A DNA stretch of 64,000 nucleotides from Rhexocercosporidium sp. MPI-PUGE-AT-0058 (GCA_020746875.1 JAGTJL010000013.1:1178001-1242000); one strand, 5' to 3'; counted from the first letter of the stretch, positions 46,330-59,382 are shown. Notes: a model not told the origin generated them from the sequence alone. Translations and numbers: made by a program.

Positions 46330-46900
46330 ATGTCACTACCACAATTCATATTGTTCATCTGTCATCAGAAAATTCATCAGTAATGTTATGCTGATTGATG
46401 TAATCTCGTTCCTGTCCCAAGAAGGCTGGACCATCGGACATTTGAGTGAGTGCTGTAAGAGGTGTCTAAAATTTACATGTCTAACTTCGACTTGTAACTC
46501 CTGATAGTTGCCACCCCAGTCAGCGACTCTATTCCCAGTTTAGTACTCGGAGGAGTGCGGTATATCGAAAAAAATCCCTGTGATGCCTTGTTTACTCAAA
46601 TTCGGTAAGGTAGCTTTGCGGGAGAAAGTGCAGCATGTGCAGTGGAGGCGCCTCGAGAAGGGTGCTTGCGATAAATTTAGCTCATAGATGTCAGCTGGAA
46701 AAGGCCTGTCACGCTGTTATCTATATACTCTAAAGTTAACCTTAACTTCAGCCGTCATATAGCGGTCTTGTACCTAGGACAGGCTTAGCATCGGTGTCCA
46801 AGAGCCTCCCCCTGAGGCCTACTTAGGCACAGACCTCTTTTCGGATGAATGGCGAGTGAGCAAGCACTCGTTCCTGTAGGTGATATGATATGTAAGTCCG
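46330..46900. other. Transition zone to the AT-rich island
   Basis: The 3' flank of the F-box-like gene, base composition still normal. No further gene is seen. The island starts abruptly at the TA-flanked element at 46901. Confidence 0.5.
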
Positions 46901-46902
46901 TA

Positions 46903-49338
46903 ATTATGGGATCAGAGACCACTACCTTCCGGCAAAGCTGCGCCTTTAGGTAAAACATATCAAAAAGTAAAAAAATATTAAAGAGTAAGATTTTTGCCTT
47001 AAAAATAATTACTTTAAATGCATCGCGACTTATAATTATATAAATAATAAAATACTAATTAATTTAACTTATATACTTAATCTTAATAAAATCGACTAAT
47101 TATTTCTTGATTATTATATTATTAAATAATTATAAAAGCACGAATACGCTAACGAACTTTTTTTTTATTATAAAACTTATAATTTATTACCGTTTACTTT
47201 TAAATATAATAAAATCTTTATATACTTAATTCTTTATTTAAAATAAATATTAATAACGTCTTAAATTAAGCCGCTAGCTTTTTAAATTTCATATTTATAT
47301 TTAATATATTATTTTAAAAGCTTTTAAACTTTTTTTTTAAAGTAATTAGCTCGATAATATAAACTAGCATAAGTAATAGCTTTTTTAAGCTTTTAAATAA
47401 ATATAAATAACCTTTTTACGGTATATTTATTACTTTTAATTTATAATTTATAATTCGGCTTTTTATTATCGATTCTTCTTTTTAATTTAAGTTTAAGCTA
47501 CTTTTCCAGTTTTAAAGGCCTTTATATGAAGTTATTATTAGAAAGCTATATTAATTACATTTCTTTTACTTTTACGTTTATTTCACTTTTACGAAACTAT
47601 TCTTTTATAATTCTTTCTTATATTTATATCCTCGCGTTTTTAAATCGAATTATATTATTCTTTTAAACGTATTATAAACTCTCTACTTTTAATTTTACTT
47701 TATTATAATTATATTCTTATTATTAAAACTCGTGTTTTTCGATAAGTTTAATTTTAATAGCTTTTCGAGTAATATAATCGTAAAAAGCGTAAAAAAAGAT
47801 AAATAAATAAATGTTAAAATATAAAGAGAATTAATATAACCTTTAATTTGTTATTCAAAGTAAGCTTTATATATACGACGTATATATATATTCAGAAGTT
47901 ATTAAAAAAGTCTAAAAAAAAGGAATAAAAGAAAAAATTAAAATCGAAGTTAAAGAATTAAATAAGAGTTTTATTTATATTATTTAAAATTAAGAATAAC
48001 TCTTAAATACGTTTATTTTATCGAATAAAACTTTTAAATTATAAGGAAATAAGCCTGCATTTTATTAGCTTTTACGAATATTTCGTTATATTATTATTTA
48101 TTAATAAATTAATTTCCAAATTATAAAGAAGTCTATACGATCGAATAAGAAATCTTTATACCGAATCGAGTCGCATAGTTCGTTTAATAATATACTTTTA
48201 TAAAACTAAACACGCTAACGTCAAGAAGCTATAAGAAATATATCGAATATAAAAAAATAAAAAAAGTAATATTTAATATTTTTAAGTAAAAATCTTAAAA
48301 TAATTAGAAAAGTAAAAGCTATAACCGTTTATTATAAATAACTTTTTATCGCTAATTAAGTTATTAATTACGTTTATTAATCTTTCGAACCGTTTTACTT
48401 ATTAATAAGTAAGTTTATTATCAATAAAGCTAGTAAAGAAACTATAAGTATAATATCGTCGAGAATATCGTTATTAAATAGCTTTTCTTTTATTACTTCT
48501 TTTTTAAAAATTAAAACCGATTTAATATACTTTTTCATAATAGAAACATATTCTAAAAAAGTAATCGATTCTTTATTATCGAGATTTACAAAATATATAG
48601 CTTTTACGTTTATGAAAACGATAATTAAATAACTTTTTAAATAACTAACTCGAAAGCTAATTTCGTCGAAATTTTATACGTCTTTTTATTAAATATTAAA
48701 TTCTACGAGTATTAATTTAAAATTATTGAAATAATATTAAACCTTTTTGTATTAATAACAAGTTTTCTTTTTAACTTAAAGAGTTTTTTATTAGAGGTTC
48801 TTAAAGAGTTATTTATTATATTTATTGTTGTTTTGCTTATTCTTTTAAGATTATATATTAACTCTTACTTTATATAATTAAGTTTATAATAATAATAATA
48901 TTAGCTTTTCTTAAAAGTATTTTAATTTATATTAAATATTATATATATCTCTTTAATCTTTCGTTTTTAATTATATTTAATTGATTATTATAACTTCTTC
49001 GATTTTTTAGTTTTATTCCTTAAACGTAATAATATAACGTTTAATATACGACGTTGTATATACGCGCGAGTTTTATAAAGTAAAGTTTTAATAAAAGAAA
49101 AGAGGTATATTTTATAAAAGCTTTCTTAATTCGCTTTTCTTAAGTATAATTAAATAAAGTATTTTAAAAACGCGTTTAAAATAGAAATCATAAGAAAGAA
49201 ACGCGTTATATTAATAATATATTAAAGTTTAATAATATTATTACTAAAAAAAAAATTTTAGTATTTTTTTTTACTTTTTAGTATATTTTATCTAAAAGCG
49301 CAGCTTTGCCGAAAGGTAGTAGTCTCCGATCTCATAAT
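46903..49338 (-). mobile_element. Fot1/pogo-type TIR transposon, mutated
   Basis: A 2436-bp element flanked by TA (46901-46902 and 49339-49340), the target duplication of Tc1/mariner and pogo transposons. Its ends are inverted repeats of about 70-75 bp (starting ATTATGGGATC on the left, ATTATGAGATC in complement on the right), with mismatches that are nearly all transitions. The interior has a pogo-type transposase relic on the minus strand. Confidence 0.85.
47900..49000 (-). pseudogene. Fot1/pogo transposase relic (DDE)
   Basis: Minus-strand frames carry recognisable pieces of the family despite many stops: NFDEISFRV at about 48650-48675 (family NFDExGF), then pieces corresponding to the NxKAIY and ESITFLEYVS blocks, and towards 48,000-48,200 an SIRYKDFLFDR and WKLI piece. 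The order and spacing fit a pogo/Fot1 transposase of about 550 residues. It is dead and the limits are approximate. Confidence 0.75.
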
Positions 49339-49340
49339 TA

Positions 49341-49712
49341 CCTCCTCTTTCCGGCCACCCCTGGTTTCCGGCCACCTCGCTAAACACACCGCTATTTGTA
49401 TATAGCTATCTTTAATAATTAATAATTAATTCAATCTCTTATCGATTTTTTTAATTTTTAAGAATCAAATTAAAAATAAGATAAAGCTCAAACATACTTA
49501 ATACGATATATTATAAGCTCCTAATAAAGTCGCAAATAGCAAGTTAATACGCCAGGCCGCCTTAAAATAAGTAGTTTTAAGGTCTAATTTTTAAGGCCGG
49601 CTCTTAAGCCTAATTACTTATTAATAAAATGCTAATTACTTACAAAAGCTTCTTGCGGTAATAAAAGATCGTCTGCATCAGCAAAAAATTCCACGGACGC
49701 TTATTAACTAAT
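49341..49712. repeat. Mutated fragment with duplicated TTTCCGGCCACC motif
   Basis: The motif TTTCCGGCCACC occurs twice (near 49358 and 49374). The rest is AT-rich without an intact frame. It may be the end of another DNA transposon, cut by the LTR copy at 49713. Confidence 0.4.
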
Positions 49713-49847
49713 TGTAACGACATTAGCCAACAGAGCGGTGTAAGAAGTATATAATAATACTTTAACTGAGACTATCGAGAGCTAATAAGTCTAATAAAAA
49801 GAAATAAAAAGATAAAGAAGAAAGGAAGAATAAAAAGAGCGTAAGTA
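49713..49847 (+). mobile_element. Truncated, mutated LTR copy
   Basis: Homologous to the first half of the clean LTR at 37796 (TGTAACGACATTAGCC...). It ends abruptly near 49847 where the inverted repeat block begins. Confidence 0.75.
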
Positions 49848-49851
49848 TTAA

Positions 49852-50666
49852 ATGGAGTTCACGGTAAGCAAAGCTTCGTAGAAGTTTAAGGAAAATATAT
49901 TTAAAGAATTAATCTCTAGAAAAGAAGCGTATATAAAAGAAGTTATTTATAAGAAGAAGTAAAACGCCGGCGTAATTAAAAATATAAGTAAAACTAATTT
50001 TATTAATACCGTAAAAGCTTTAGTTCTTTTATATTATAAGTCCGATTTTATATAAATAATATAAATAAGTATATATATAATAATTATTCTTTCTTTTAAT
50101 AATAGCGTCCGCGATACTACTGCTTTAATTAATAATATATTAATATACTTTCGCATCGCTTAAAATAAGAATTAAGCCGTAATAAGTAGGATAGCCGTAT
50201 TCCGCTTAATAAATTTATTTAATTAAATTAATACGATTATTTAAATTATTACGCTAAATATATAATATTATATCGTAATTAATCCGTCGGACGTCGTCTA
50301 ATTACTTTATAAGCCGTCTTATATAATATATTAATATTCTTAACTTAATAAATAATAATAACTTTATAAAATAATAAAAGATATTTATTTTAATCATAAG
50401 ACTTTTACGTATATATATATATATAAGAGTTCTTATATTATATATTCAAGTGCTGCAATTATCGTTATTATTAAAAAGTTATCTTCAGTCGGCGAAGTAA
50501 TAAGCAAGTTACGCGTTTATTTATTAAGTAAATAAAATATAAATAATATAAATATAATAATACGGGTCCGTAATAATTACGACTCCGTTATATTATTAAA
50601 ATATATATATAAATAGCTTTCTCGTCGCGTTAATAATAACCTTTTCTTTTTAACTTATTTATATAT
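49852..50666 (+). repeat. Left arm of a large inverted repeat
   Basis: About 815 bp starting ATGGAGTTCACGGTAAGC. It recurs in inverse orientation at 57050-57902. It is AT-rich and I cannot identify it. Confidence 0.8.
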
Positions 50667-51165
50667 AAGCCACAGCTAAATCGCCATACGTGAATAGCTA
50701 AATGGCTATACGCTAATTAAGCGAGCCGAAAATGAAGAGTGTATTTATTATTACTAATATTAGTATATATAATTATATATAAAGTATATCTGGCCCTTAT
50801 ATTAATTTATTTAAATCATTTACTTTAAACTTTATATTTTAAGTATATATCTTAATTCTAATAATTATATCTCTTTAAATTATAGCTTTATTAGCTATAA
50901 TAATATTTATTATATTATTTAAATAATAGATTAATAATATATTATATATACTCCTTTTCTTTTTAGTTATTTAAATAGCTTTTATTTTTTTAATTTTTAA
51001 GGGTAATTACGTAATTATGAATATTTATAATTTATATTAGTAGCCCTTATTATATAATATAAATTAGTATAGCATAATAAGGTTAATAAATGACACCCGC
51101 TAAGTTAATAAAATTTTAGCGTATGGCCATTTAGCTATTCACGTAAAGCAATTTAGCTATGGCTT
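50667..51165. mobile_element. 499-bp TIR element
   Basis: Ends are inverted over 50 bp with about five mismatches (left AAGCCACAGCTAAATCG, complement of right AAGCCATAGCTAAATTG). No coding capacity. A 5'-truncated second copy is at 52113-52325. The flanking target duplication is unclear. The element sits where the left inverted arm stops. Confidence 0.7.
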
Positions 51166-51199
51166 TTAATAAATAATAGCTTAAATTATAATTTCTTTA

Positions 51200-52112
51200 A
51201 TAAATATAAAGCTAAATTATAAGGATTTCTTTTTTTATTTAAATATAATTAAGAGTTTATAACTTTTAATAAGTATCGGTTCCGAGTAATTAATACTTAT
51301 AACTTATATATAATTATATAAAATAACCGTGAAATCTCGAGAAATTTTTGAAATTTTTTTATAATTATAAAACTTAAAATATAATATAATTCTCGAAATA
51401 AAATTCTTTAAATATAAAAACGCTAAGTATTATAATTAAAAACTCAAGAAATAAGCCTACGCTTTAATTTAAGACGAAATTTAAATCGTAATAATAAAAG
51501 AGTTTATTAATATCCTTAATACCGACTTTAAAATAATATTTTATATTATATTTATATCTTAATCCGATTATAATTATTTAAAGAATTTAAAATTATATAA
51601 ATATTTAAAGTAATCGTAGGATATTCGTCTTAATACTAGCGTTATAAACTCGTTGTAAGTATTAAATATTTAGCTAAAGACTCTTAAACTAATACTTTTT
51701 TTAAATTAACTTATAAATATAATAAATATATGCGATAATAATCCGCTAATTACTCTCTTTAAAAAACAAGTTGAATTCGAGTATATCATCGATATTAATA
51801 TATTACTTCCGTATAATCCCTTTTATAACTTTTCTAAATTATAACTCGTTACGCTTTAGGAATATTTTATTGCCTTGTTATAAAAAAAAATTCGTTTATT
51901 AAAAAGTCTTATAAGTACGCCGATATTATTTATATTAAAAAAAGATAAAAGATTACGTTTATATATAGATTATTAATAATTAAATAAAGTAATAATTAAA
52001 AATCGCTACTTCTTTCTTTTAGTCGATAAGACGCTAAACTATCTCGGCAAAGCCGTAATAAATAGAAGCTATAATAATAATAAAAGTCGTAGTAGTAATA
52101 ATACGTCAAAGT
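51200..52112 (+). pseudogene. Gypsy (Ty3-type) reverse transcriptase relic
   Basis: A plus-strand frame with many stops from about 51770 to 52070 shows the RT layout of Ty3/Gypsy elements: an acidic stretch, LP-NP-Y-like residues, then ILFILKKDKRLRLYIDY (family ILFVKKKDGSLRLCVDYR) and KVIIKNRYFFLLVDKTLNYL (family KVTIKNRYPLPLIDETLDRL). The catalytic YxDD region is missing, cut off by the following element. Inactive. Confidence 0.75.
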
Positions 52113-52325
52113 ATTATTCTTTTTAATTATTTAAATAGCTTTATTTTTTTAATTTCTAAGAGTAATTACGTAATTATAAATATTTATAATTTATATTAAT
52201 AACCTTTATTATATAATATAAATTAATATAATATAATAAGATTAATAAATAATACCTGCTCAAGTTAATAAAATCTTAGCGTATGGCTATTTAGTTATTC
52301 ACGTATGACGATTTAGCTGTAGCTT
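52113..52325. mobile_element. Truncated copy of the 499-bp TIR element
   Basis: Homologous to the right half of 50667-51165, ending in the same inverted end. It lies within Gypsy sequence. Confidence 0.65.
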
Positions 52326-52329
52326 ATAT

Positions 52330-52593
52330 TTAATAAAAGTATAATATTTATTAATAAATTCTGGTTTACTTTTTGCTTTTATATATATATTAAATAAAGA
52401 TTAAGCTTTATATATTATTTTTAAACGAATAAATAAATAAAAAAAGTAAAACTAAAAATTAAAAATATACTTCCGCGCTTTTTATAAAATATTATAAAAA
52501 AATTAAATAAAGAAACTGACTTTTACTGAGTTTACTTATAATAATTCTTTTTATTAAATGTTTTAAATATCTTTATTTTAAGTCTATTACCGC
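52330..52593 (+). pseudogene. Gypsy integrase fragment
   Basis: Plus-strand pieces resemble the C-terminal integrase core (LTFTEFTYNNSFYQ, family LPLAEFAYNNSxHS). It ends at the TA into which the mariner-like element inserted. Heavily mutated. Confidence 0.6.
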
Positions 52594-52595
52594 TA

Positions 52596-55500
52596 CAGTC
52601 CGTCCCGCTCAAACACGGTAAAAAAATAGATTAAGTATTATAATATATTTATTTAACCTATATTTTGCGCGTTATTACTAGCGTTTGAACGAACCCACTT
52701 TTATCCCGATTGGGCTTAGAGTGACTTAATTATTAAGGGCTTAATATAAAAAAAAGTAATCAAAATATTTAAATATTTAAATATTTTTCAATATAAGTTT
52801 TTAAAAACTTATAATAATTATTTTTAAAAACTCTTTTACTTTATATTTATTATTAATTCAAATATAAATTTTCATTAAAAAAAACTAAAAATATATTAAT
52901 ATAATATATCTTATTTTAATATTTTTATTTTCTAAATCTAACTTAAAAATAAAAAGTTATTAATTTAATATTTAATATAAAATATCACTTATATAATTAT
53001 ATTTTTTATTTTTTATATAAATAAAATAACTTTATAACTTCTAATACTTAGTTATTAACTTAATTATATTAATAAGCTAGAAGAGTTATAACTTTTAAAG
53101 TAAATTTAAGTAAAAGTTCTAAGACTAAATCAAAGAAAGAGATGTTAGACTCTTAAAAAAAGGATTTTAAATAAAGCACTTTTATAACTACTAAGCTAAC
53201 TACCGCGTTAGTAATTAAATACCAAATCCAATTAATCAAGCCAAATGATCTATTTCTAAAAAGTTACTCTTTAATATTATATTAAACTCTTTTATCCATA
53301 TCTCCGATATAATTTTATAGCCGCTTTACTTCTTAATATACTAAGCTACTTACTTTACGTTAAGCCCTTTTCGGTAAGTATCCATAAAGCGTGAAGCTCT
53401 ATTAATATACTTTTGTAACGTATTAAGAAGATAAGAATTAAAAGCTTTAAAAGCAGCTTGTCGAGCTTAAAAAATAAGCGAATAAGTAAGTAAATAAAGC
53501 CAAAAGAGTAAGTAAAAAGTAATACGTACATTATTAAAAATAATCTTTTAAACCTATCGATATAAATTCTTATAAAAGACTTAATATATCTTAATTAAGT
53601 TTAGCTCATAATGAAACTTCGGTAAAAAGAAATACTTATATCTTCTAGCTAATAGCTTCTTTTTAAAAGCTGACTTTTACTTAAAAAAGTCCTTGTGATT
53701 AACTAAGATTCGTACTAAGTAATAAGTAACCTTCTCAATTAAAGGCCAAGGAAAAGGTTATTATATTTCTTTTTAGCTTCCTAAATACACTTAGCGATTA
53801 AAAGCTTTTTACTTATAAATTATTAATATATTTTTTAATAACTAATAAAAAATTACTTACCAGTAAATAAGTACCTTTTTTTTATAAGAATCTACTTTAT
53901 CTCCTTTAGAATCTTTTCGATTATAATCTTTTTAATTTTATTTTTTTTCCTAGGAATTATAACTTTAATAACTTTTTTAACCTTATAATTAAGCTCTTAA
54001 GTAATATCAATTAACCTACGAGCTTACTTAGCTTCGCTAATATTAAGAGGAAAGTAGGTATTTTATAAAAGTAATTAATTAATAAATATTTCTTAAAAGA
54101 GAAGAGATATAACTGAAATTTATTTTTTAAAGTAAAAAAGCTCCTTCTTTTCCAAGATTTATTATAAAAGCGTTTAAGGCTCTACTTTACTTATTAGCGT
54201 AAGCACTTAATTAATTAAATATAAAGATAGCTACTTTATTAAGATACTTTTCTTCGAATATATTAATAGCTTCGTCTATTTACTCTAAAAGAGCCTCAAT
54301 ATCCTAATAAGCGTTTTTTTAAGAGCCGGCCGGATATATGATATTCCGAGCGTCTTTTTGACTAATAATAAGCCTCTTTCGAGACTTATAAAGTCAGAGC
54401 AATAAATAAGGCCTCTTTTATTCTTAAAAATCATTTTTTATTAATTCTCGTTTAATTAAATTCAAGTAAAATAATCTTTAGCGTAAAAGCAACTCTTATT
54501 ATAATAGTAAATAACGTACTTTTTTTCCTCCCGTAATAAAGTTAATAGAATTGATTATAAGACTTTATTACCGTCTTCCTCGTAATTTATAATTAACAAT
54601 TAATAAAGAGTTATTTACGATAGAAACTCCTTTTAATAATATTCAATAATATCTTCTCTCTTATAACCGTTTACGTAAACTTCCTTCTTTTCTTCGATAA
54701 CGTAAAAGCCGAGTCGATTTAATTATTTATAAGTAGTTATTCTATTAAGAGATTTCTATTCTTTTTGCTTTTTACCGAGGTTATTACGTATACCGATAGT
54801 CTTTCTTAAAAGAGACTTCTTATTCTTCTTAACCGAGGCGAGTAATCGAGGTATAATTTGCGTATTAAGAGCGTATCGAAATCCTTTAAGTATTACCGTA
54901 ATAAGCTTTTAAGCTAATAGCTAAGTTTTATAAGCTTTAAAGACGTCTTTATTATTAAAATAAAAGCGATTCTTTTACTTATTATTACGAGTTTCAAGAA
55001 GTAAAAAGCTATAGGTTCGATAATAAAAATATAAGGCTTTAATCTTTCGGGCAAGCGTTTTTTTATTTCTAATAAAGTAATTACTCTCGGCTACGAGTAA
55101 AAAAGCCTCGATTTTATCTCTTCGAGAGCTCTTTTTCAAGAGGGTTTAAACGTATTATTAAATAAGCGAATATTCGAAGCGTACGCGAGGGAGTAAGTAA
55201 AGGTATTTGTTATTAATTTGCTGTTTAAGCGAAGTGAGGACTTTCTTATAAGTCTTTAGCGTAGAGAAGGATAAGTCAAGTATAATTGCGTCGCTAATTA
55301 AAGAGTTTAATAAAAGCTCGCTTCGTTTTTTAATAAAAGCTCGCTTCGTTTATTATTAAGAAACTTTATATCGTTAAAATCGGTTAATTTAATAAAGTTA
55401 TCTTCGGCTTTAAATTCTGCTTTTATTTAAGCGTTAAAATCAGAATCTTCGTTGTCGTTATTATTAAAATCGATATCTTCGAATATATCTTCTTTTTATA

Positions 55501-56685
55501 AAAGTAAAAGTAAAGGTTTTAGCTTAAAGAAAGCAAAGAAAAGTTGTTAAGTTATTAATTTAATAGCTGAATATATTATATTAAGTTTTTAAAAAGAAGT
55601 TTATCGATTTAGCTCCTTTTAAGCGGCTCTTACTCTTTAGCGAGTTGCCAAAGATTTCTCTTTAAGAAGAACTAATTTACTCTTATAAGAGTTTTTAAAA
55701 TCTAATTTAAAAGTTAATTATATTATATATATTAAAAGAAGTTAAGTACTTATTAAGAGTTAGCGTATTAATCACTTTCTTAAACGGTATATTTAAGCTA
55801 CTTTTTAAGTCGATTATTAATTAACGAAAGTACTTAAAGATTTTAAACTCTTCGATAACTTTCTTCTTAATATCTAATTCGTTAATATCTTCCTTATTTA
55901 GCCTATCCGAGCCTAGCTTTTCAAGATCTTAATTTAAAAACTCGTTAACGCGAGTAATATTATTATCTTCTTCTTCTTCGCTTTCTTTATTTTTTAACTC
56001 GCTAATCACTTAAGCTCTTCTTTCTTCCTTAAACTCTGATTCGTTAATTTAATTACTATTAAAAGTAATAAGCGTAGAAGTAAAGGTAAGCTTTATAAGG
56101 CGTAAAAGTAAAGATAAAGAATTAAAGGCTTCAGGTGTTTTTTAATAAAAGCGCTTCGTAATTAGCTTAATAGGCGATCTAGGAGGTGATTCAGTAAGTA
56201 TAGCACTTCGATTTCTCTTTAAAGGAGCTATATTAGCTCTAGTAAAAGTTGTAGCAAAAGTAGTAGTAGTATAATAATAATAATAAGTATAAGTTAAACG
56301 TTAAAATTAACGATATTTTATTTTACTTAACTGCTAAGCTAGAACTTTATTTTAAAAAATAATTTTTAAATCTTAATATTTTTAAACACTTTCTAATTTA
56401 AATTACGTGCATAATTAAGAGGAGTAAAATACACTAGTTAAATTTGTTTTATAAGTCCTAATACTAAAGTTATATCTTGGCAAAGAGAATGCTAAAATAA
56501 AGTAATTAAAAATTTTAAAAACCCGTTTTTTTATTTTATATTTAAGTATAACTTTTTAATTATATAATAAAATAAAAAAAGCTAAGAAGCTAAATACGTT
56601 TATATACTAAGGCGCAATTTTTCATTAAAAAATATCCCCACTTTTTAAGGTTTAAAAAATTGTCGTGTTTAAGCGGGACGGACTG
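52596..56685 (-). mobile_element. Mariner-like TA-flanked transposon, 4.1 kb
   Basis: The element is flanked by TA (52594-52595, 56686-56687). Its termini are inverted repeats beginning CAGTCCGTCCCGCT, matching over about 22 bp with one or two transitions. Its minus strand carries a mutated DDE transposase. The 4090-bp length is large for the superfamily, so extra sequence or nested insertions are likely. Confidence 0.82.
53230..54370 (-). pseudogene. Mariner-like DDE transposase relic
   Basis: Minus-strand pieces match the C-terminal part of fungal Tc1/mariner-type transposases: FLPKFHYELNLIKIY (near 53595-53640; family PKFHCELNPIE) and YINRASRFMDTYRKGLN (near 53360-53410). Stops are abundant. 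The upstream catalytic aspartates could not be placed with confidence; limits are approximate. Confidence 0.7.
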
Positions 56686-56687
56686 TA

Positions 56688-57049
56688 CGAACGAGGGAAT
56701 TATTTATTTTATAATTAATATACGGTTTACTTTTAACGCGCTTAATATTATATTATTAATAAACTCTATAAACATAAATACGTACGATAATATAAATAGC
56801 CTTTTATTTAAAGTAACGATTGTAATTCTTTTTGCCTTTTTTATTAATATAATAAAAGAAAAGGATAATTAATATAACTTTAAAGTATTAGCCGCAAGAA
56901 CTTTTATAAGGCTAATTTACAAAGTTATTAAATGCGATAGCTTTAAGACGCTAAACAAAAGATATAATAATAATAATAATATTAATAATTAATTAAAAAA
57001 GAAAAAAAGAAAAGAAATAAGAAAATAATAACGTATAAGCACGGGTATT
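56688..57049. repeat. AT-rich flank of the mariner-like element
   Basis: Mutated repeat DNA, probably the other side of the interrupted host element. The plus-strand frame 56660-56872 spans the element's end and is chance coding. Confidence 0.4.
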
Positions 57050-57902
57050 ATATATAAATAAGCTAAAAAGGAAAGGTTATTATTAACGCGATAAAGAAGC
57101 TGTTTATATATACGTCTCGGCGGGATAGCAGAGTCGTAATTATTACGTAATTATATTATTATATTTATATTATTTATACTTTATTTACCTAGTAAATAAA
57201 CGTGAATATGCTATTAGCGCGTAACTTGCTTATTACTTCGCCGACCGAAGATAATTCTTTAATAATAATAATAATTATAGCACTCGAATATAAGTATAAG
57301 AATTCTTATATATATACGCAAGAGTCTTATAATTCTTATAATTAAAGTAAATATTTTTTATTATTTTATAAAGCTATTTCTATTTATTAAGCTAGGAATA
57401 TTAATATATTATGCGGAACGGCTTATAAAGTAATTAAATAAGGTCTAACGGACTAATCGTAATATAATATTATATACTTAGCGTAATAATTTAAATAATC
57501 GTATTAATTTAATTAGTTAAACTTATTAACCGGAATACGGCTATCCGACTTACCGCGGCTTAATTCTCGTTTTAAGCGACGTAAAGGCGTATTAATATAT
57601 TATTAATTAAAGCAATAGTATCGCGGACGCTATTATTAAAAGAAATAATAATTATTATATATATACTTATTTATATTATTTATATAAAATCGGACTTATA
57701 ATATAAAGGAGCTAAAGCTTTTACGGTATTAATAAAATTAATTTTATTTATATTTCTAATTACGCCGGCGCTTTATTTCCTTTTATAAGTAATTCCTTTT
57801 ATATATACGCTTCTTTTTTAAACTTTTTAAAAAGCTAAATATTAATTCTTTAAATATATTTACCTTAAACCTTTATAAAGCTTTGCTTACCGTGAACTCC
57901 AT
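57050..57902 (-). repeat. Right arm of the large inverted repeat
   Basis: About 850 bp, the reverse complement of 49852-50666 with transitions and a few indels. It ends in CCGTGAACTCCAT, the complement of the left arm's start. Confidence 0.8.
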
Positions 57903-59380
57903 CTGACACTCGTATTAATCTTAGTGTCCTTGCCGCGGTCAATAAATGCGCCCGGCGTGCCTGGAAAAACCTTGGCGTATAATGATTTAGCTGTATTCTA
58001 TAATTAAGATTTAAGCTATTAAATAAGTCTTTATAAAACAGCAATTGTCGCACCTTAGCGCAGTCTACTGCTTATATATATACTCTTGTAAGTATTCACG
58101 TGTATATATACTCGGCTTATAATCCTCTCTTACAGAAGGTAACGCTTATTTAAATATATCTTTTGAATTCTTGCTTTTTACGTTAATCATAAAGCTCTTG
58201 AGTTATTAAAAGCCTGCTTTATTTTTATTTAATAATTAAGAGTTATATTTGTTTTTATAAGTTATTTTTAATATATATAAATTTCGAGCTTTAATTAAGC
58301 TTATTTAATTTTAATTCTACGATTTTCGTTCCTTTTTTTTACGCTTAAACTTTAATATCTTTCTTAGCGCGATCATCGAGATATTATTATATAATAATCT
58401 TAATACTCTTAACGCAAATATCGTATACTTAAAGCTTAAAGACTTCTTATTATAAATGAATTATTTAATCCTTAACGCTTAAATACTCGGACTCTGGCTC
58501 TTCGTTAACTTAAATACTTTAAATATAAAAATATTAACTGAAATTATTAATAAAAATCTACGGATTGCTAAGCAGATCGCTTAATAAAAGAAAATTTTCG
58601 CTAAATTAAATTATATAATAAAAATATACGAATATAATAAATAACTCCAAAAATAAGCGCTCGATCGTCACGCAGTAACTGCGTTTTTCTCGGATTAAAT
58701 AATTGCAAACTTTAACGCATTTATTACTTTTTTTCTTACTCGACCGCACGAGCTTATTAAGATAACCGCAGAATCTTATTAAAAGAAAGCCGAGGCCGAA
58801 GCTAAAGCGTATATTATAAAATACGCAGTATAGCAACTACGAATGTTAGATTCAACTTCGGTAACTCGTGCCGATTCTACGCCAGAATAGCCGAAGAAGC
58901 CTCCACGGCTTACGCGGCCCGGAAATTACTCTCGTATTCGATTACGTAGACCGTAAGAGCCGCGTAGTTGATTACGTAATCATAAAAGCCTCTAGAAAAG
59001 CTATTATTGTATATATAACTACTGAGGAGCCCTTATGGCTCTTTTTTAAAGCAAGCAATTCTCTCTCTTTAATCACGTGTTCTCACTTACGGCGCTTCCT
59101 CATTCTGATTAGCTCGCCTATTTCTCACAATGAATTACGGTATATTTTAAGCTTTACGAATAAATTAAGAAAATTATAAGCTGCTAATTCTTTAATATAA
59201 TAATTACGCTGCTCGTCGCTAAGAAAAGAATTAATATTTAAATATTAATTCGCACGCTTAAGATAGTTATATATTAAACAGATATAATAATTCAGACGAT
59301 AACTTATTAAAATTACTTATAATCTCTGAATACGAAAAACGTCCGAAACCCGAAGGTTTAGATTATATAATATTAAAAGC
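57903..59380. repeat. Mutated repeat DNA of unknown type
   Basis: AT-rich DNA with less mutated patches (57903-57965, 58840-58990). Frames at 58606-58836 and 58868-59179 do not match a family I recognise. A piece near 57970-58005 resembles the inverted end of the 499-bp element. Unresolved transposon relic. Confidence 0.4.
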
Positions 59381-59382
59381 TA

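Noticed and set aside
49852..57902. Interpretation of the two arms as a pair of LTRs
   Set aside because: They are inverted, not direct, so they cannot be the two LTRs of one retrotransposon.
58868..59179. 103-codon plus-strand frame in the island
   Set aside because: It lies in mutated repeat DNA and no family was recognised; chance frame in a less mutated patch.
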